The notes below the pieces were generated by a model that was not told where the DNA came from, did not search any database, and worked only from the letters and a program-made list of their open reading frames with translations. From positions 5,492,914-5,556,913 of the forward strand of contig JACTAT010000032.1 of assembly GCA_014526335.1 (NCBI GenBank): 64,000 nucleotides of DNA, read 5' to 3'. This document shows, piece by piece, positions 57,656 to 64,000 of the stretch (the first letter of the stretch is position 1; each line of letters starts with the position of its first letter). The position numbers were made by a program, and so were the translations under genes. This DNA is from Chrysaora quinquecirrha (Eukaryota; Cnidaria; Scyphozoa; Semaeostomeae; Pelagiidae).

Positions 57656-57937
57656 AATGAAGCGTAGAATGAGAATAAATTCCGCTGAGCAGGGACTGCA
57701 GCGCTCAAATATACTCTCAGCGCACGGGAAGAGTGCTAAAATCTCACAAATCTTGCAAAACACTAATTTGGATTTGAAAACTGTTCTAAGATGTTATCCC
57801 TTCCACCTTTTCATGGCTGAACCTGGCGCATGTTATTTATCTTCATGATGGTTCATTCTTCATTTGTGTGAAAGATGTGCTGGTGGTGTTTCTAGGATTT
57901 CTCGTGAACAACGCTTTATTCCTGAGCTGTTCTAACG

Positions 57938-60900
57938 ATGAGCTACCCAGGAAGCTATAGAGATTGGAGAGAATTGGAAAGTGATCCAGGTTAGTTCAAT
58001 TTTTGTTGAAATATACCCTCATAAATAAGTTAGCAAAACGGATCTGGGGTCTGCTGGTCTGATCTTCGCTGGTTTAGGCCGAGTCGAGGTTCTTTGAGCA
58101 CGGCATATAATACAAGGTACCCCAGACAGAACAAGAACAGTATATTTGTGCGGTAAAAATGTTTATTTTCATTTTGCTTTAATTTACCAAAAGCTTTATC
58201 TGAATGTTAATAAAATCATTTTGTAGAGACCAAAACCATGGTGTCATTTTATTTTTTCTTCTGTTTTCTGACGAAATTTTTAAAAATTAGCAACGTTTAT
58301 TTTTCAGGTCTTTTCACTCTCCTGGTAGAAGATTTCGGTGAGTATAAGCAAACTTACTCCAAACCAGTATAAAGTATATTTTTATCTGCAGACTCAAGAT
58401 TTCAAAATCAACTCCCTTTCCCCCTGAAGTTTCAAAAGAACTTTTTGTAAACAAGCAGGAAAAACCAAAAAAGTGGTATTTGTGCTGGTATTTGTATTTC
58501 TCCCATTTCACTAGATTGCCTGAACTTGCAACTTTTAGGTATTCTTAAGCATGATTACGTATAAGATCGTAGGCCAGGTTTGAATGTTTTTGCATCCACA
58601 AACAAGAATTCATTACTAATGCTAAGTTAACTCAAACACTTTGCTTTTGCATGGTAAAAAGAATGGATATTGTGTCATTTTGATGTTAGATTGGACAGTC
58701 AGCAATGCTAGAAAAGGCTGGTGCCTATGAAAATTAGTGTTTCCTCGTCTATGCATAGGCTTTTTGCATTGTTTATTCAACCATAACAACTTATTATGCT
58801 CTTTTTAGGTGTTAAAGGTGTTGAAGTAGAAGAGATTTATGATCTCAGCAAACCTATTGAGGGGTAAGATTATGTATTTTGTTTTGATAATGATAATCAC
58901 AAGGTATGTTTTGGCACTTGAATTTGCTGTGGCCTTGTGATCTAATCCAATTCTTTCCTTGTGTAAGAGCTCATTGGTGTTTGGGCTCAAGCTCCAGTGG
59001 TTTCTAGTCATACTTTCCCCATTTCTAAATCGCTTCACTTTTGGGTCAACTCGTCCCACCTTCAAAGTCGACTAGCCCCATCTAAAAAGTCAACTCCCCC
59101 CAGCTGTACTATGAATGCTTAAAGTTAGGGGCTCCCCCAAACCTCCTTTTATCACACTGATAGATTTACTCAATTTTATAGTTTTCTGTCATTTATTTAA
59201 TGATGGGGCAAATTGGCTTGACAGGTGGGGAAAGTTGTAAAAACATGTGTGATTCTTTTCTAGGCATGTGTATGGTTTGATATTTCTCTTCAAATGGATG
59301 GAAGAAAGAAGATCAAGAAGGAAAATGCCACCAAGAGAACTCTTCATTGAAAATGATGACATAATCAACAATATGTTCTTTGCTCAGCAGGTAAAGATTT
59401 AGATCAGGTTTACATTGGTTTAGGATCATTGATGCTTTGGGATACCACAGGTGCTGTGGCAGTATGGTCAAGGCATTTGCTCATCATCGAGAGGCCATAG
59501 GTTGCTGGTACCACTTTCCACAAGCCTGCTATCAACTAAGGTGCTTATCCTGCTGTGGTCACCAAAAGCCTTGGATAGTATTAGAGTATAAATCATTCTT
59601 GGGTGGTGGCTAAACAAGCTGCAGGCCTGCATCAGAATTGGTACAGCCAATAACCCAAAAATGTGGTGCAAAATAAATATGCTTGCTTGCTTGCTTACCT
59701 TCAACTGTTAGGGCAAGCAAACATTTTGCATTGACCCCCACAATAAGGCCTCTCCCTGCATCTCCCTAAAACATCTTCCTGACTACAGTATTTCTTACTT
59801 AGAACTTAGATAGTTTGAAGGTGCTATGGCACTTGGTTATAATCAAGCTGACTCATGGTGTCAGGAAACTCACTGAGGTTGGGGCTCAAGCCTGGGCTAG
59901 GGTAGCGTCACAGCATGGGTCAAGGTCTTGATTAGTTTACCTATTACTGAGATCCTAGTGACGGGCTTGATACACCATTTCATCATCACATTCAATTGTT
60001 CAAGTTGTTCACTTTTATTTTCTTTAATATTTTAGATAATTCCAAATTCATGTGCATCACATGCCCTGCTAAGTGTTCTTTTAAACTGCCCTGATGCAGA
60101 ACTTGGCAAACCACTTGAACACTTGAGAGATTTTTCTAAAGGATTTGACCCTGAGGTGAGGATTTTATTTTCAATGCAGCCCTTTATGTTTTAGCCAGTT
60201 TTGTGACTTTAAATTGTGTTAGCTTCACCTGATTGTAGTCTACTTTCTATCCCTTAAAAATGTGCCTGCAAGTTCCCCAACACCTTATCTTCAATTGCCC
60301 CATTTCTAGTTTCACTCTAATTTTAAAAGGTTTTACTCACTGATAGGTGGTGTAGTCAAATGTTAAAGGAATTTGGCTCACCGTTAAAATGTCCCAAGTT
60401 CAAGTCTCTTTGAACCCAAGTTCCACAGCCTTTAGTAAAATTATTTATCCCAAGTTCATTTATCCCAAATGATTCCAAAGAGATAATCGAGGTTCGGATA
60501 ATCGAGGTTTGGATAATCGAGGTTTGGATAATCAAGGTTTGGATAATCGAGGTTTGGATAATCGAGGTTTGGATAATCGAGGTTTGGATAATCGAGGTTC
60601 GGATAATCGAGGTTTGGATAATCGAGGTTTGGATAATCGAGGTTTGGATAATCGAGGTTTGGATAATCAAGGTTTGGATAATCAAGGTTTGGATAATCAA
60701 GGTTTGGATAATCGAGGTTTGGATAATCGAGGTTTGGATAATCGACGTTCGGATAATCGAGGTTCAGATAATCGAGGTTCGGATAATTGAGGCTTGGATA
60801 ATCGAGGTTCGGATAATAGAGGTTTGGATAACGAGGCTCAGATAATCGAGGTTTGGATAACGAGGTTCGGATAATTGAGGTTCGAATAGTCGAGGGTCGG

Positions 60901-63623
60901 ATAATCAAGGATGTACTGTATCACCCATACTGAATTTTCTTTCCTTTATCTCAGACTAAAGGATTTGCCATTGGGAATGTTTTGGAAGTTACAGTGGCAC
61001 ATAATAAGCATGCAAGGTAAATTGAAATTGAGTATAAATTCAAGTTTTAGTGAAGGTGGGATGGTGTATTTAGCACCAGTCACTTCTGTTGTGCTTCTGA
61101 AGCTTGGGCTTGAACCCCGACCTTTCGGAATTTCTCACACTGAAAAGGTGCTGATGGGTTGTGGGGTAATCGAACTGGGTTGAGGTATCAGGAGCTCAGT
61201 TTAGTCAGTGATGAACCCCAGCCACTGTTACATCAAAGCCAGGTTTGAGGTCTCGATTAGTTAACCTAGTACTTAGATCCTAGCAACTGGCACTAAAACA
61301 CCATTTCACCATTGCCCTTAACACCATGAGCCAGCTGGCTAAGGCCACAATGCCACTGTTACTTTCTTGTAACTCAGCTAAAAGTTCAGCTGAGCAAAAT
61401 GTCAGATTGCCTGTCCTGGAATACCATATCTTGGTTGCAGATTTTTAAAATCACAACTCCTGCAAGAAAATCCATTTTAAAATTGCGGATTCTTGATACT
61501 TTTCTGAGCCAATTCCTAAGTTTTGCTACGGGAAAATTGTTTAGTCTTGGAGCCCAATAAACCCCTTTGTACCCCTCCTTCAATGGAGATCTAGCTGTTC
61601 ATGAGACCAGATAAACTCAGACATATAAACGTCATGAAGACGCAAAGTAAAGTTACAAAGATTCTAAGTGCAGTTGTGGATCAATGGAGCCTCTCAGGAA
61701 AGTGAACTTTCTGTTCTTTTCACTTTCAGATCAGAAATAAAGTTTCAAGCAGATAAATCAAAGAGCTTGACCTCGGCCAGTCGTGCAATGGAAGCATTTC
61801 ATTTTGTAAGTTTCATTGCTTACGAAGGAAGCTTAATTGAGTTGGATGGTCTAAAGCCATATCCTATTGATCATGGTGAGTTAGCTTGTCTTGACTTGAC
61901 TTTATTTAACTTGACTTGACTGGAATTAACTTTGCTTGTCTTGCAATTGCTTTGCCTTATCCTGACATTGGCGTGATTTGATGTGCTTTACTTGGTTTGA
62001 CTGACTGGACTTGGCTTGAATTGGCTTACGGTGCCTTGAATTGTTTTGACTTGACTTGGCTTGGCTTGGCTTGTGACTTTATTGAGCTTGACTTGACTTG
62101 ACTTGACTTGACTCGACTTGACTTGACTCAAATCGACTTGACTTGATTTAGCTTGATTTCTTTCTTTGCCTTAACCTTACGTAATTTTATGTACTTGACT
62201 TAGTTTGGCTAGGTTGAAGACCAAGCTTTCCTTAGCTGTATGATAACGCTATTACATTTTGATTGACTTGATTTTGCTTTAGCTTATTTTGTTTAGCTTG
62301 ACGTAACCTGAGTTGACTTAATCCCACTTAAAATTCTCGAAACTTGGCTAGAATATAAAATCTTCTTGAGCTTCAGTAAACGTATTCCATTCTTCTGACT
62401 ATATTTCTTTCTTAGGTCCTTGGGGTAAGCATGAAACATGGTCGGACAAAGCAAGGAAAGTCATTCAAGAGAAAATAGCAATAGCAACAGCTGGGTAAGA
62501 AACATGTAGTAATTCATTCCTGTGTGAGGTATATTTGAGATTTTCTGATTATCTTATCGTCCCCCATGTGCTTTCAGCTTTCGTTATAAGATATGAGCAA
62601 TGAACTTTTAATGTCGATGATTGAAACGGGAAGTTCGATTTCCGGCAAATGCACCTGTTCTGTTTCCGCGGAGAAAGAGCCGCAGGAGGATGAAAGGAAT
62701 GAAGTAGAGAGTAAAGGACTCTAACATACCCTCTGCCATAACTAAAACAAGAAAAGACTCCTGGTGGCATTAACCCCCGTTAAAAAGTTCTAGGACCGGC
62801 AGGTAATATTATATATGATGATAATAATGATGACGATTATGATTATGATGGTAATTACGATGTGATTGTGATTGTTTTTTCTGCAGAGACACTTCCCATG
62901 ATATAAGATACAACTTGATGGCTGTTGTTGCTGATAGAAGAGAAGAATACCACAAAAGACTGGACATTGTGAGACATAACAGGTAAGAAATAATACGTTT
63001 CCGTCACTTCAGTTCGTCAGGACTAGTCCAGACGTCGTGGAAGAGTCGTGCCGACACGCCGAGAAAAATAGCCTCAGCATTTATGTTAAGCATGAAATAT
63101 CTTCATAAAAACACTTAGGCCCTGGCCAAACGATCAAACATTGTTGGTCAAACATTTTAAATTTGCTTGTCAAGCAATGTTTGAACGTTTGGCTGTCTTT
63201 CAACCATGCCTTGTCAAACAATTCTTTGTTATTGTTATGCTTCTACAACTTGCAACATTTCGTCACCTAGAAACATTTATTTACAACAAGACGTTCGTAC
63301 TTGCGAATTAGCAGATGCTTCGTTGTTCCAAACTGTTTGACAACAATATTTTTTGGGCGTGGCCAAACGGTCAAACATTTTGCTTGAGAAGCAAATTTAA
63401 AATGTTGGACCAACAATGTTTGATCGTTTGGCCAGGGCCTTACATTCTCAAGAGATGAGAATAAGAGAATGGTGAACATGATAATTGTTATGTTTTTTAT
63501 GATCAAGTTTTTTTATTTTGCCCTATTTTTCCTCTTCTTTGAATCGTATAGTATGTTTACAGATCGGATACTCATAATTTGTTAATTCTTTTCAGGAATA
63601 TTTTGATCGAAGTTTTTAAAAAG
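57938..63623 (+). CDS. BAP1: BAP1 deubiquitinase, 5' part with the complete UCH domain
   Basis: Ten exons in phase: 57938-57989, 58308-58337, 58809-58863, 59264-59390, 60036-60155, 60955-61016, 61730-61875, 62416-62494, 62887-62982 and 63596-63623; the gene continues to the right. The 265 residues begin [20 protein letters not shown], and the UCH domain is strongly conserved: [67 protein letters not shown] and [16 protein letters not shown]. Catalytic residues are all present: the oxyanion glutamine (Q88), cysteine C94 (codon 60051-60053), histidine H173 (61800-61802) and aspartate D188 (61845-61847). The RRSRRK segment and the exact spacing fit BAP1 rather than UCHL5/UCH37. BAP1 with ASXL forms the PR-DUB complex, which removes ubiquitin from histone H2A in the nucleus (known). 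The C-terminal ULD and nuclear-localisation parts lie beyond the window. The start is the first ATG in this frame and gives a few more N-terminal residues than human BAP1. Introns hold minisatellites and MITEs. Confidence 0.95.
59436..59700 (+). repeat. SINE-like repeat with (TTGC) tail
   Basis: A tRNA-like head (TGTGGCAGTATGGTCAAGGC, then CATAGGTTGCTGGTACCACT as a weak B box) is followed by a unique body and ends in ATAAATATGCTTGCTTGCTT. The A and B boxes are degenerate. It lies in a BAP1 intron. Confidence 0.4.
59810..59995 (+). repeat. Interspersed repeat shared with 61120-61330
   Basis: The shared blocks are AAGGTCTTGATTAGTTTACC, GAGATCCTAGTGACGGGC and TACACCATTTCATCATCAC. A B-box-like GGGGCTCAAGCC precedes them. 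It lies in a BAP1 intron. Probably a SINE family; class not certain. Confidence 0.5.
60484..60912 (+). repeat. 15-bp minisatellite, about 28 units
   Basis: The unit is ATAATCGAGGTTTGG, with the variants CAAGG and GTTCGG. Because 15 is a multiple of three, each frame repeats a fixed pentapeptide: DNRGL on the + strand, NLDYP or IIQTS on the - strand. It lies in the BAP1 intron before exon 6, ending about 40 bp from the acceptor. Units are most regular in the centre and decay at the right. The open frames are repeat products. Confidence 0.95.
61120..61330 (+). repeat. Interspersed repeat shared with 59810-59995
   Basis: The blocks are GAGGTCTCGATTAGTTAACC, TTAGATCCTAGCAACTGGCA and AACACCATTTCACCATTGCC. 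It lies in the next BAP1 intron, in the same orientation. Confidence 0.5.
61885..62180 (+). repeat. (TTGAC)n and (TTGGC)n degenerate tract
   Basis: CTTGACTTGACTTGAC with variants TTGGC and TCGAC. It begins about 10 bp after the donor of BAP1 exon 7. Confidence 0.88.
63117..63440. mobile_element. Family A MITE, best-preserved copy
   Basis: The termini are perfect inverted repeats: AGGCCCTGGCCAAACGATCA at the left and TGATCGTTTGGCCAGGGCCT at the right, flanked by TTA on both sides (a TWA target duplication, counted from GGCCC). The core recurs inside as CGTTTGGCTGTC and GCGTGGCCAAACGGTCAAAC. 324 bp, no coding capacity. It lies in the BAP1 intron before exon 10. Confidence 0.88.
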
Positions 63624-63689
63624 GTAAGTGATGAATTTTCTGCTGATGTTTTCAATCATATATAGCATTTTTTTCTCCTTACACGTTTT

Positions 63690-64000
63690 TTATAAGGAAT
63701 ACCTTTATAAAGAACTCGAGGCTGAAAATTCCCAAAAAATTAAGGAACTTTGAGGAACTGTCGGATGAATTACTAAAAGTCACTTTTTTCAGGAACAAGA
63801 CAGTTCGTACAAATGAAAAAGGATAAAAATTCATTTCCCATCGATCTTTCCCAAAAGACTCCATTTATATTTACAGTAAGAAATGAAGCAAGTTTGTATG
63901 AATTTGCTGTCGAAATTAGTATTCAAACATGTCTCACGACAAGGAACAGTATAAGGAACTCCCGGCCTCATTTTGTTGAAAAATTGAGGAACTCCAGCCT
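63690..64000. mobile_element. Family I-related element, cut by the window edge
   Basis: It begins near CGTTTTTTATAAGGAATACC and contains repeated AAGGAACT and GAGGAACT phrases, ending in ATTGAGGAACTCCAG at the window edge. It resembles 55112-55508. Confidence 0.45.

Larger units (their letters stand above)
52571..57937. other. Intergenic region between laminin beta and BAP1
   Basis: It holds the laminin 3' UTR region, then simple and interspersed repeats and one exon-like block (53392-53531), all listed separately. From about 54080 to 55110 the DNA is AT-rich with nothing I can assign, apart from a C-rich stretch near 54480-54530 with AGCCCCCTGCCCCAGG. The BAP1 promoter should lie in the last several hundred bases, but no TATA box or other clear motif stands out. 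Confidence 0.5.

Noticed and set aside
60456..60908. Long - strand open frame with a repeated NLDYP peptide
   Set aside because: Produced by the 15-bp minisatellite, whose unit is a multiple of three without stops. It lies in a BAP1 intron and has no flanking coding signal.

Overview
This window is nuclear DNA from an animal. It is AT-rich and full of introns. Four protein-coding genes, all on the + strand, can be read exon by exon: (1) the 3' half of a PCTAIRE-type cyclin-dependent kinase (CDK16/17/18 group), about 1069-6364; (2) a complete Rab-GAP gene of the TBC1D22 family, 9755-20214; (3) a laminin beta chain gene, 31789-52570; (4) the 5' part, with the whole catalytic domain, of the deubiquitinase BAP1, from 57938 to beyond the right edge. 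Exons were found by conceptual translation, matching GT/AG borders and continuous reading phase. The proteins are close to vertebrate orthologues, while the repeats (a Penelope-like retroelement, tRNA-derived SINEs, many palindromic MITEs) are not vertebrate-like. The source is probably a marine invertebrate, perhaps a cnidarian. That assignment is inference.

Layout. 1-1018: a frameshifted Penelope-like reverse transcriptase on the - strand, lying in the upstream intron of the kinase gene. 1069-6364: nine kinase exons. 6365-9754: intergenic, with a MITE, a (TTAG)n tract and the TBC1D22 leader with two short upstream reading frames. 9755-20214: twelve TBC1D22 exons, with one likely 1-bp frameshift in exon 3. 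20215-31788: an 11.5 kb gap with nested MITEs and no gene I can recognise. 31789-52570: a 20.8 kb laminin gene of 23 exons in the order signal peptide, LN, LE, LF, LE, coiled coil, beta-knob, coiled coil, C-terminal cysteine. Its penultimate exon runs into a truncated MITE. 52571-57937: intergenic, with simple repeats, an orphan exon-like block, MITEs and a duplicated segment. 57938-63623: ten BAP1 exons.

The four genes do not form a pathway: the products are a cyclin-dependent kinase, a Golgi Rab-GAP, a basement-membrane subunit and a nuclear H2A deubiquitinase. The unexpected content is in the repeats. At least five families of inverted-repeat elements (named A, B, C, D and H here) are built the same way: a 15-25 bp terminal core that is repeated several times inside the element in both orientations. 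Families A, B and C also share an outer terminus close to GGCCYTGGCYAAAC, which suggests one mobilising transposase. Several copies touch genes: one supplies most of a splice donor in TBC1D22, and another replaces an exon end in the laminin gene. A trinucleotide-repeat intron of the laminin gene is stop-free and in frame.
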